A model generated the notes under the pieces. The model saw only the letters and a list, made by a program, of their open reading frames with translations, searched no databases and had not been told where the DNA came from. A DNA stretch of 33,175 bases from Candidatus Caribbeanibacter nitroreducens (GTDB lineage: Bacteria > Gemmatimonadota > Gemmatimonadetes > Palauibacterales > Palauibacteraceae): assembly GCA_947581645.1 (NCBI GenBank), contig CANPVF010000143.1:1-33175 (forward strand), in the 5' to 3' direction. This document shows, piece after piece, positions 15,939 to 23,400 of this stretch. Position numbers and translations under genes: made by a program. The stretch's first letter is position 1, and each line of letters begins with the position of its first letter.

Positions 15939-18281
15939 GTGCTGCAGCGAGCCCACCTCACCGTCCTCGTCGTCGCCTCGCTCGTCGTCTCGACAGCGGT
16001 CCCTGCCGCGGGGCAGGAGACCGGGCAGGTGGACGATCCCACCCGCGCCGCGGCATCGAACCCCGACGTGGCCCCCGGCGTACCGCCGGACGCCGACTTC
16101 CCGGTGGAGCCGTCGGAGGTCCGGCGGCCCGAGGCGCGTGCGGTCCGGGCCTCGGGTGAGATCGAGGTGGACGGGAGACTGGACGAGGACACCTGGGACG
16201 ACGCCGTCCGCATCACCGGCTTCGTGCAGTCCATGCCGAACACGGGGAGCCCGGCCACCGAGGAGACGGTGGTCCGCGTCCTGTACGACGACGAGAACGT
16301 CTACGTCGGCGCCGTGATGTACGACGACCACCCGGAGCGGATCACCGTCCACTCCCTGGAGCGGGAGTTCGAGACCCACGACAGCGACGTCTTCGCCGTC
16401 ACCTTCGACCCGTTCCTGGACCGCCGCAACTCGTTCATGTTCCTCATCAACCCGGTCGGGGCCATCAAGGACGGCCAGACCTTCGACAACAGCCGGATCA
16501 CGAACCTCTCCTGGGACGGCATCCTGGAGCGGTCGGCCCGGATTCACGACCGCGGCTGGACGGCGGAGATGGCGATTCCGCTCGAGACGCTCCGCTTCGA
16601 GCCCGGCCAGGGGCCCCAGGACTGGGGGATCCAGTTCCTGCGCCGGATCCGCAGGAAGGCGGAGGACGTGTACTGGGCGCCGGTGGACCGGCGGACGCGG
16701 GTCCACAAGATGGCCGAGGCGGGCACGCTCCGCGGACTGGAGGGGCTCGAGCAGGCCGGCGGCAACCTGAAGGTGAAGCCCTACCTCCTGACGGCGGCCT
16801 CGGAGCTCACCGGCGATGGAGCCGGGGCTCCGTCCGGCGCGGGGCTGGACGCCGAGACGGAGTTCGAGGTCGGCGGGGACGTGAAGTACGGCATCACGCC
16901 GCGCCTCACGCTGGACCTCACCTACAACACCGACTTCTCGCAGGTCGAGGTGGACCGCGAGCGGGTGAACCTGACGCGGTTCTCGCTCTTCTTCCCGGAG
17001 CGCCGGGACTTCTTCGTCGAGAACGCCGGCATCTTCGCCTTCGGCGACCAGACGGAGCGCAACTACCGCCTGGGTGCGTCTCCCCGCGACTTCACCCTCT
17101 TCCACTCGCGCCGGATCGGACTGGACGAGGAGGGGCAGCCGGTGCCGATCCTCGGCGGAGGACGGCTCACGGGCCGCGTCGGCGGCCTCGAGGTCGGGCT
17201 CCTGGACATGCAGACCGAGGCGGCGCCGGGGACTCCGGCGGAGAACTTCGGCGCCGTCCGGCTGCGGCGGACCTTCTTCGACGCCCTGCAGCTGGGCGGC
17301 CTGTTCCTGAACCGGCAGGCCACGGGCGATCCGCTGACGGGGGGCGGCGGCACCGGGAGCGTCGGAGACGACTGGAACCGCAGCTACGGCGTCGACGCGA
17401 ACCTGAGCCTCTTCGACAACCTGATCATCCACTCGTACCTGGCCGGGAGCAGCGACCCGGCGGCGGGCGAGGGAAGCGAGGTGGCGGGACGGATGTCGGC
17501 CGCGTGGCGGGGCCCCCTGTGGGACGTCTCGGCCATGTACCGGCAGATGGGCGACGCTTTCCGGCCCGAGATGGGCTTCGTCCGGAGGCGGGACCTCCGG
17601 CACGGCTACGCCACCGTGGGGGTGCATCCGAAGCCCGCCTGGGAGCTGGTGGTGGCGGCGAACCCGTACGTCGAGATGGACTACATGACGAACCTGGAGT
17701 CCGTGCTCGAGACGCGGAAGGGTACGGCGGGCCTGGACGTGGACTTCGTCGACGGCAGCTCGCTCCGGTTCTCCCTCTCCGACCGCTACGAGCGCCTCTT
17801 CGAGCCCTTCGACCTGGGCGAGGGGACGGTGCCGGCGGGCGAGTACGACTTCACGGAGGGAAGCGTCGAGTACCAGTCCAGCGCCGGCCGGGCCCTCTCG
17901 GGGCGCGTGCGAGTGGCCGCCGGAGGATACTTCGACGGGAGCCGGCAGACCGTCGAGGGAACGGCCCTGTGGAGGCCGACGCCCCACTTCGCCCTGGACC
18001 TCACGGCACAGCACAACGTGCTGGAGACCGGTGGCCGGGAGTTCACCGCCGACGTCTTCGGCGGCCGGATGCAGGTGGCCGGCTCCACGCGCCTGTTCGG
18101 GAGCGCCTACGTGCAGTACAACGAGGCCACGGACGAACTGATCAGCAACATCCGCTTCAATTTCATCCACGCCCCCCTCAGCGACGTCTTCCTCGTGTAC
18201 CGGGAGCGGAGGGACGTGGACGGCGGCGCGATCCTGGATCGTCGGCTCACGGCCAAGGTGACACGGGTCTTCGCCTTCTGA
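15939..18281 (+). CDS. DUF5916 outer-membrane protein with N-terminal CBM9-like domain
   Basis: Large exported protein (780 aa) of the DUF5916 type. A signal peptide (cleavage near PAAGQE) is followed by a CBM9-like beta-sandwich at about residues 60-235 that begins IEVDGRLDEDTWDDA. A repetitive beta-strand region then runs to the end, with the typical segments FSLFFPERRDFFVENAGIF and FHSRRIGL, and the last residue is Phe, as in outer-membrane barrels. The start is GTG 15939 with GGAAGAG upstream. The family is common in Gemmatimonadota and Bacteroidota; its function is not settled, and binding or uptake of an oligomer at the cell surface is the usual guess. It is followed by an exported amidohydrolase, 70 bases on. 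Confidence 0.88.
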   Translation: MLQRAHLTVLVVASLVVSTAVPAAGQETGQVDDPTRAAASNPDVAPGVPPDADFPVEPSEVRRPEARAVRASGEIEVDGRLDEDTWDDAVRITGFVQSMPNTGSPATEETVVRVLYDDENVYVGAVMYDDHPERITVHSLEREFETHDSDVFAVTFDPFLDRRNSFMFLINPVGAIKDGQTFDNSRITNLSWDGILERSARIHDRGWTAEMAIPLETLRFEPGQGPQDWGIQFLRRIRRKAEDVYWAPVDRRTRVHKMAEAGTLRGLEGLEQAGGNLKVKPYLLTAASELTGDGAGAPSGAGLDAETEFEVGGDVKYGITPRLTLDLTYNTDFSQVEVDRERVNLTRFSLFFPERRDFFVENAGIFAFGDQTERNYRLGASPRDFTLFHSRRIGLDEEGQPVPILGGGRLTGRVGGLEVGLLDMQTEAAPGTPAENFGAVRLRRTFFDALQLGGLFLNRQATGDPLTGGGGTGSVGDDWNRSYGVDANLSLFDNLIIHSYLAGSSDPAAGEGSEVAGRMSAAWRGPLWDVSAMYRQMGDAFRPEMGFVRRRDLRHGYATVGVHPKPAWELVVAANPYVEMDYMTNLESVLETRKGTAGLDVDFVDGSSLRFSLSDRYERLFEPFDLGEGTVPAGEYDFTEGSVEYQSSAGRALSGRVRVAAGGYFDGSRQTVEGTALWRPTPHFALDLTAQHNVLETGGREFTADVFGGRMQVAGSTRLFGSAYVQYNEATDELISNIRFNFIHAPLSDVFLVYRERRDVDGGAILDRRLTAKVTRVFAF

Positions 18282-18351
18282 CGGCCACGCGCCGGCGGCG
18301 CCGGAGGGCCGACCGCTCGATCTGCTTCTTCATCTCGCCGGGACCGGGACC

Positions 18352-19668
18352 ATGACACGACGATCGCACGACGACGGCAGCCACCTCTCGCGGGCCTCCA
18401 TGGTGGCCCGCGCTCTGGCCGCTGCGGTCCTGCTGATGTCGGGGAGCGTCGGCGCCCAGGAGACGGGCGCGGAGGACGGCCGTCCCCTCTATCTGACCGA
18501 CGGCCGGGTCGTGGACGTGGAGGACGGCCAGGTCCGGAGCGGCCGCACCCTGGTCGTGCGGGACGGTCGCATCCGTCGGATCGCTCCCGCGGAGGAGGTC
18601 GGACGACCGCCGGACGGAGCCCGGACGGTGGACCTCGACGGCCGGTACGTGCTTCCCGGACTCGTGGACGCACACACGCACCTGGCGGATCTGGAGGCCG
18701 CGCGCCGCGCCCTCGAGTCGGGGGTCACGACGGCCCGGGTCGTCGGCGTGGCCGGCTACCGGGACGTGGCCCTCCGCCGCATGGTGCGGGACGGCGTCCT
18801 CCCGGGCCCGGACCTTCTCGCGGCCGGCGTCTTCGTCACGCCCGATCTGGGCGAAACCGTCCTGGCCGATCCCCGTCTGGGCCGGTACCACGGCCGGGAC
18901 GTCCGTCGAGAGGAGGACCTGAGACGCGTGGTGAGCGTGAACGCCGACCGCGGGGCCGACTGGATCAAGACGCGGGCGACGAAGCGGGCGGGCCTTCCGG
19001 AGCAGGACCCCCGCCAGCAGGTCTACACCGAGTCGCAGCTGCGTGCCATCGTCGCGGAGGGCAGGGAGCACGGCATGTCGGTGGCGGTCCACGCCCACGG
19101 CGACGCCGGGATCCGGGCCGCGGTGCGGGCCGGGGCCCGCTCCATCGAGCACGGCACGTACGCCTCGGACTCGACGCTCAGCATGATGGCGGACCGCGGC
19201 ACCTACCTGGTTCCGACCGTCGCGGTGGTGGAGGACCTGACGCTCCCGGGCGGAGACTACAGCGGGGCTCACCTGCAGACGCGCGGGCGGCACATGCTGC
19301 CGCGGATTCGCCGAACGGCGGCACGGGCGCGGGAGCTGGGCGTGCCCCTCGTGGTCGGCGTGGACACGGGGTACGGGCCGGAGAGCGTGCTTCGCATCGG
19401 ACACGAGATGGAGGAGCTCGTGGGGGCCGGGCTCACCGAGCTGGAAGCCCTCCGGGCCGCCACGAGCCGGGCGGCCGAGATGCTGGGGATCGACGATCGA
19501 ACCGGTCGGCTGGAGGAGGGGCTCGAGGCGGATCTGGTCGTCGTCGACCGGAATCCCCTGGAGGACATCCGTTACGTCCAGGACGTGCTGGTCGTGGTCA
19601 GCGACGGGCGCCTCGCGGTCGATCGCCTGCCGTTCGCCCGGGAGGAGACGGCGGAAACGGGGAGGTGA
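18352..19668 (+). CDS. Exported metal-dependent amidohydrolase (imidazolonepropionase/prolidase-like)
   Basis: Amidohydrolase-superfamily enzyme that hydrolyses an amide, lactam or Xaa-Pro-like bond outside the cytoplasm. The signal peptide ends near GSVGAQE. Metal and active-site residues are H108 and H110 (DAHTHL), K206 as the probable carboxylated lysine (WIKTRATK), H247/H249 (VHAHGD), H267 (SIEHGTY) and D338 (GVDTGYG). The N- and C-terminal strands form the small beta domain (LTDGRVVDVEDGQ and LEADLVVVDRNPLEDI). Length 438 aa is typical. The ATG at 18352 has only a weak GGGAC site. It sits 4 bases ahead of the hotdog gene, so the two share a transcript. The substrate is unknown. Confidence 0.9.
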   Translation: MTRRSHDDGSHLSRASMVARALAAAVLLMSGSVGAQETGAEDGRPLYLTDGRVVDVEDGQVRSGRTLVVRDGRIRRIAPAEEVGRPPDGARTVDLDGRYVLPGLVDAHTHLADLEAARRALESGVTTARVVGVAGYRDVALRRMVRDGVLPGPDLLAAGVFVTPDLGETVLADPRLGRYHGRDVRREEDLRRVVSVNADRGADWIKTRATKRAGLPEQDPRQQVYTESQLRAIVAEGREHGMSVAVHAHGDAGIRAAVRAGARSIEHGTYASDSTLSMMADRGTYLVPTVAVVEDLTLPGGDYSGAHLQTRGRHMLPRIRRTAARARELGVPLVVGVDTGYGPESVLRIGHEMEELVGAGLTELEALRAATSRAAEMLGIDDRTGRLEEGLEADLVVVDRNPLEDIRYVQDVLVVVSDGRLAVDRLPFAREETAETGR

Positions 19669-19672
19669 GCCG

Positions 19673-20185
19673 ATGAGCAGTTCCGGCGCGGGCCCGGGGG
19701 CCAGGATCCTCCGGGCGTGGCGCTCCCTGTCGGGGCTTCCCGGCGGGCAGTGGCTGTTCAGCCGCCTCGTCGGCTGGATGGCTCCCTATTCCGGGACCAC
19801 CGGAGCCGTCGTCCGCGTCCTGGAGCCGGGCCGCTGCGAGGTGGAGCTCGCCGAGCGACGGCGGGTCCGCAACCACCTGGATTCCATCCACGCCGTGGCC
19901 CTCGTGAACGTGGGCGAGCTGGCCACCGGCCTCGCCACGCTCACGGCGCTCCCGCCCGGCGCCCGGGGGATCATCGTGGAGCTCGGCGCCACGTACGAGA
20001 AGAAGGCCCGCGGCGTGGTGCGGGCCGAGTGCCGTAACGCTGTACCCCGCGTGGACGGTCGTCCGATCGAGGGGCTGGAGACGAGCATCGAGCACCGCGC
20101 CGTGGCGGAGGTGCGCGACCACGAGGACGACGTGGTGGCCTCGGTGACCGCGCTGTGGCGCATCTCGCCCCCGGAGAGCGGCTGA
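19673..20185 (+). CDS. Hotdog-fold protein (DUF4442 / thioesterase-like)
   Basis: A 170-residue cytoplasmic protein of the hotdog fold, resembling the DUF4442 group of putative acyl-CoA thioesterases. Visible family features are VRNHLDSIHAVALVNVGELATGLA, with the conserved N-H and the long central helix, and a strand ending ATYEKKARG. The ATG at 19673 has a strong GGAGGTGA site that overlaps the end of the amidohydrolase gene. Thioesterase activity is a family inference; no substrate is indicated. The amidohydrolase neighbour gives no obvious metabolic link. Confidence 0.8.
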   Translation: MSSSGAGPGARILRAWRSLSGLPGGQWLFSRLVGWMAPYSGTTGAVVRVLEPGRCEVELAERRRVRNHLDSIHAVALVNVGELATGLATLTALPPGARGIIVELGATYEKKARGVVRAECRNAVPRVDGRPIEGLETSIEHRAVAEVRDHEDDVVASVTALWRISPPESG

Positions 20186-20376
20186 GGCGCCCGGAGCCGT
20201 TGCCGATCCCCCGCGGGACCCACCGCACCCATCCGTTCCTCACCGTCGTCTCCCGCGGTCTGATCGACCCGCCGACACGCGGGGTCCGCCGAACCCGTCG
20301 GACGGGGTGAAGGCCGGGGCAGGGGACGGACCGCTCCTGTCCCGGGACTCATCCAACCGGAACGGGAGCTCGAGGA

Positions 20377-20961
20377 ATGCAGGCACGAACGACGGGACGG
20401 GGCGGAGCACTGCTGGGAGCGGCGGCGGCGCTGCTTCTGGCCGCGGCTATGCCGGCCGTGGCGCAGGACGGAGAGCGGACGGTGGTGATCTCGGACCTCC
20501 CCCTGATGGAGCAGACCCGGATCGCCGCGGAGATGGACGCGAGGAACACGGAGGCGTCGGAGCTGCTCGAGGAGGCCCGAGCCCACGAAGAGGAGGGAGA
20601 ATGGGGAAGGGCCGCCCGCAAGTACGAGCGGTCGGGCGAGCTCCGTGCCGACGGCGACGGCCTGGCCTGGCAGGTCTACGACATGGCGGGCCGCGCCTAC
20701 TACTTCAGCGACAGCCCGGGCCGAGCCAGTCGCATGTGGGAGGAGTCGGCGGAGCGGGCGCTCATCTTCGGCAACGTGCTGGAGGCCGCGCACGGATACC
20801 TCCGGGCGGCGGTGGCGGCCCAGGAGGCAGGGAAGCGCGTCCGGACGGTGGAGCTGGGATGGAAGGCCTACCACCTCTCCCAGTCGCCGGTCCTGACGAG
20901 GATGCAGCGCGAGGAGCTGCAGGCGCACCTCAGCGTCGACGCGGAGGACGAGCGGGGCTGA
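20377..20961 (+). CDS. Small exported alpha-helical (TPR-like) protein
   Basis: A 194-residue protein with a signal peptide (GALLGAAAALLLAAAMPAVAQD). The mature chain is almost wholly helical and acidic. Helix pairs such as ASELLEEARAHEEEGEWGRAARKYERSGEL, and later QVYDMAGRAYYFSDSPGRASRMWEESAERAL, have the small/large residue spacing of TPR repeats, though no motif is canonical. It probably acts as a periplasmic scaffold or binding protein. ATG 20377 is preceded by GGGAG and GAGG. It stands alone, 191 bases after the hotdog gene, and no partner is obvious. I do not recognise a specific family. Confidence 0.75.
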   Translation: MQARTTGRGGALLGAAAALLLAAAMPAVAQDGERTVVISDLPLMEQTRIAAEMDARNTEASELLEEARAHEEEGEWGRAARKYERSGELRADGDGLAWQVYDMAGRAYYFSDSPGRASRMWEESAERALIFGNVLEAAHGYLRAAVAAQEAGKRVRTVELGWKAYHLSQSPVLTRMQREELQAHLSVDAEDERG

Positions 20962-21033
20962 GCGGGACGCGGTGTCGGGCCGACGACGGGTGCAGCGGCG
21001 ACGGGTCGGCCCGGAACGATGCCGGGAGGGAGG

Positions 21034-21654
21034 TCAGCCGTCGACGCCCGTGCGGCCGCGCCAGGGAAGGAGCCGGTCGGGGTCGCCGCCGCGGCCGGCT
21101 CCCGGCGCTCCGCGGGTCGACTGCGTCCGCGTGACCACGGGCGGGGGATGCGGGGCGAGGAGGCCGCGTCCCGTGGGGTCGAAGAAGCCCCGGCTCCGGG
21201 CGTCGGCATTGTCCAGACGGTCGAAGCCGTCCTCGGGCGGTTCGCCGCGGAGCGCCGAGCACAGATCGGTCAGGTACGCCCGGTGGCGGCTGCCGAGCCA
21301 GTCCGTCACGCGCCGCAGCTCGTCCCGGACCTCCGGCTCCACCTCGCGGGCCTCTTCCCGGGAACTCCGCTCCACCTCCAGCGTGCCTCCCGACCGGAGA
21401 TAGGCCCGGGGGATCGACCAGAGCGGATTCCCGCGTCCCAGGGTGCCGCTGGCCTCGTCCAGGTAGGCCACGGCCAGGAGTCGGGCCACGTTCACGGCCT
21501 CGGCGTCCGCCCGATCCAGCAGCAGGACCCAGTGGTAGCTGCCGCGGGAGGCGTGCTTGGCGATGATCCCCGAGGTGTCCTGCCCCGGGGGGCGCAGCCG
21601 GATCAGTACGAGCTCGAAGCGCCGGCCGCTGCCGGCGGTGCGCGGTCCCGTCAT
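21034..21654 (-). CDS. Hypothetical cytoplasmic protein
   Basis: I do not recognise this 206-residue protein. Residue composition (many Trp, Tyr, Phe, Asp, Glu) makes this the coding strand. The core begins RFELVLIRLRPPGQDTSGIIAKHASRGSYHWVLLLDRAD, a strand-helix-strand pattern, followed by a helical middle with EVRDELRRVTDWLGSRHRAYLTDLC and a Pro/Arg/Gly-rich tail. There is no signal peptide or membrane segment. The start is uncertain: the ATG at 21654 begins just before the folded-looking core, with GGGAGGA about 15 bases upstream. The frame stays open to an ATG at 21831, but that extra part is low-complexity. It is divergent from the RidA gene and 72 bases from the TPR-like gene. Confidence 0.65.
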   Translation of the reverse strand: MTGPRTAGSGRRFELVLIRLRPPGQDTSGIIAKHASRGSYHWVLLLDRADAEAVNVARLLAVAYLDEASGTLGRGNPLWSIPRAYLRSGGTLEVERSSREEAREVEPEVRDELRRVTDWLGSRHRAYLTDLCSALRGEPPEDGFDRLDNADARSRGFFDPTGRGLLAPHPPPVVTRTQSTRGAPGAGRGGDPDRLLPWRGRTGVDG

Positions 21655-21894
21655 GTCGTCGCCGAGGTTCCTCCCGCCCCCGTCGTCCCGTTCGTTCGCC
21701 TCGGCCGGGCACCGGCGGGGGGCTGCCGGCGTCCGGCGCTCGCGCGTCGGTCGGCGTGCCGCGGGGCGTCCGGCCCCGCGACGAAGGTACGCGTCCCATT
21801 GATACCGGCCAACCGGACTCCCCTTCCGCATCGTCTTGTTGAGGCGACGGCCGGGTCCTAGTCTCGACTCTCATTCCAGAGAGGAGATCCTCCG

Positions 21895-22401
21895 ATGTCC
21901 CGACGTCCTCCGGTCGTCTCCGCGTCGTGTCCCTCCGCGCCCCTGCCGGTGGCGCTTCTCGTCCTGGCCTCGCTCCTGGCCGCCGCTCCGGCGGCGGGCC
22001 AGGAGGCGTCGCCGGACGTGGAGTTCCTGAACGCCGGCACCGTCCTCCCGGCCGACCTGCCGTTCTCGGAGGCCGTGCGGGTGGACGATACCCTCTACCT
22101 GTCGGGCATGGTCGGCGTCGTCCCCGGCACCGACAGCCTGGTCGCCGGCGGCATCGGGCCGGAGGCGCGCCAGACGCTCGAGAACATCGAGGCCGTGCTC
22201 CGGGCCCACGGCTCCTCCCTGGATCGTGTGGTCAAGTGCACGGTCTTCCTGGCGGACATCGGCGAGTGGGACGCCTTCAACCAGGTATACCGCACCTTCT
22301 TCTCCGACCCGTACCCGGCGCGCAGCGCGCTGGGAGCCGACGGGCTGGCCCTGGACGCCCGCGTGGAGGTCGAATGCACGGCGACGGCCGGCTCCCGGTA
22401 G
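21895..22401 (+). CDS. Exported RidA-family protein
   Basis: RidA/YjgF/UK114-fold protein carrying a signal peptide (PVALLVLASLLAAAPAAGQE), 168 aa. The core shows the family landmarks VRVDDTLYLSGMVGV, GIGPEARQTLENIEAVLRAHGSSLDRVVKCTVFLADI and YPARSALGADGLALDARVEVECTA. The arginine in YPARSA corresponds to the substrate-contacting Arg105 of cytosolic RidA. Cytosolic RidA hydrolyses reactive enamine/imine intermediates; an exported form must do something else or act on outside imines. ATG 21895 has GAGAGGAGA about 8 bases upstream. Its 3' end overlaps the epimerase gene by 28 bases. Confidence 0.88.
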   Translation: MSRRPPVVSASCPSAPLPVALLVLASLLAAAPAAGQEASPDVEFLNAGTVLPADLPFSEAVRVDDTLYLSGMVGVVPGTDSLVAGGIGPEARQTLENIEAVLRAHGSSLDRVVKCTVFLADIGEWDAFNQVYRTFFSDPYPARSALGADGLALDARVEVECTATAGSR

Positions 22402-23372
22402 AGACACGGGTCCTCGTCACCGGCGCCACGGGCTTCATCGGCGGGCACCTGGCGGAGCGGCTCGCTGGTGACGGTCTGGCGGTGACCGGGACGGGGCGGC
22501 GGATCGACGAGGTCCGGTGGCTCGAGGAGGCTGGCGTCCGACTCCGTCGGGCGGACCTGCTGGACCGGGAGGCGGTCCGGGAGCTGGTCGCGGGCCGGGA
22601 GGTCGTGTTCCACGCCGCGGGCTGGCTGTACGGTGATCCCGAGCAGGCGCGGCCGGTGAACGTTGAGGCCACGGCCGACCTGGTGCGGATCTGCGCCGAG
22701 GAGGGCGTCCGCCGCGTCGTCCACGTGAGCACGCTGGGGGCGTATCGGCGGCCCGATCCCGGAGCGGAGCTCCCCATCGAGGAGTCTCATCCCCTCTCCC
22801 CCGACGCCGGGGGGCTGTACCAGCGGACCAAGGCCGAGGGTGAGATGCGGGCCCGCTCGGTGGCCGGGGAGCGGGGGCTCGAGCTCACGGTGGCGAGGCC
22901 GGGCATGGTGTTCGGGCCGCGTGCGGACACCTGGACCGTCGGCATGTGCCGGGCCGTGTGCGGCGGGAAGCGGGTGCTGATCGGAGACGGCGGCGGCCAC
23001 TTCCACCCCCTGTACGTCGACGACCTCATGGACGCCCTCGTGGCCTGCGCGGCCTCGCCGGCGGCAGCCGGAGAGGCCTACAACTTCTGCGAGGACCCGG
23101 TCACCTTCCGGTCCTACCTCTCGGAGTACGGCGAGCTGTGCGGGCGGGAGCCGAAGGCGCTCCCCACGTGGGTGGCGCGGCTGATGGTGGCGGCGAACCG
23201 GATCCCGGGCGTCGACGTCCCGCTGGACGAGACGTGGCTGAACCTGGCCACCAACCGCCTGCGCTTCTCCACCCGGAAGGCGCGCGGGGAACTGGGGTGG
23301 AGCCCGGAGGTCGGATACGAGCGGGGCATGGAGCTGACGAAGGAGTGGCTCCGGGCCGAGGGGCACGTGTGA
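22374..23372 (+). CDS. NAD-dependent epimerase/dehydratase (extended SDR)
   Basis: Extended short-chain dehydrogenase/reductase of 332 aa. The NAD-binding motif TGATGFIGGHL begins near residue 16. The catalytic triad is visible as the Ser in HVSTLGAY, Y149 and K153 in YQRTK. Further conserved features are RPGMVFGPR and the HFHPLYVDDLMDAL segment. Such enzymes act on nucleotide sugars, steroids or dihydroflavonol-like substrates; the late RPGMVFGPR-HPLYVDD pattern is common to many, so the substrate is open. ATG 22374 has a perfect GGAGGT 4-5 bases upstream, inside the RidA gene. It is 28 bases upstream of the YtcJ-like gene. Confidence 0.88.
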   Translation: MHGDGRLPVETRVLVTGATGFIGGHLAERLAGDGLAVTGTGRRIDEVRWLEEAGVRLRRADLLDREAVRELVAGREVVFHAAGWLYGDPEQARPVNVEATADLVRICAEEGVRRVVHVSTLGAYRRPDPGAELPIEESHPLSPDAGGLYQRTKAEGEMRARSVAGERGLELTVARPGMVFGPRADTWTVGMCRAVCGGKRVLIGDGGGHFHPLYVDDLMDALVACAASPAAAGEAYNFCEDPVTFRSYLSEYGELCGREPKALPTWVARLMVAANRIPGVDVPLDETWLNLATNRLRFSTRKARGELGWSPEVGYERGMELTKEWLRAEGHV

Positions 23373-23400
23373 GCGAGCATCGAGATCAGAGGGAGAGAGC

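Noticed and set aside
14820-18170. A minus-strand open frame of about 1100 codons opposite the DUF5916 gene
   Set aside because: Composition is His/Val/Arg/Pro-rich without any family motif, while the plus strand has a signal peptide, a CBM9-like domain and a barrel ending in Phe.
18282-18351. A small GCGCC/GGCGC stem after the DUF5916 gene as a terminator
   Set aside because: The 5-bp stem with a 3-base loop and no T-run is too weak to call with confidence, and the amidohydrolase may be cotranscribed.
20186-20376. Two overlapping hairpins (GACCC/GGGTC and GTCCG/CGGAC sharing bases 20284-20286) as a possible attenuator or riboswitch
   Set aside because: Five-base stems are expected by chance at this G+C content, and no known riboswitch core or leader peptide is visible.
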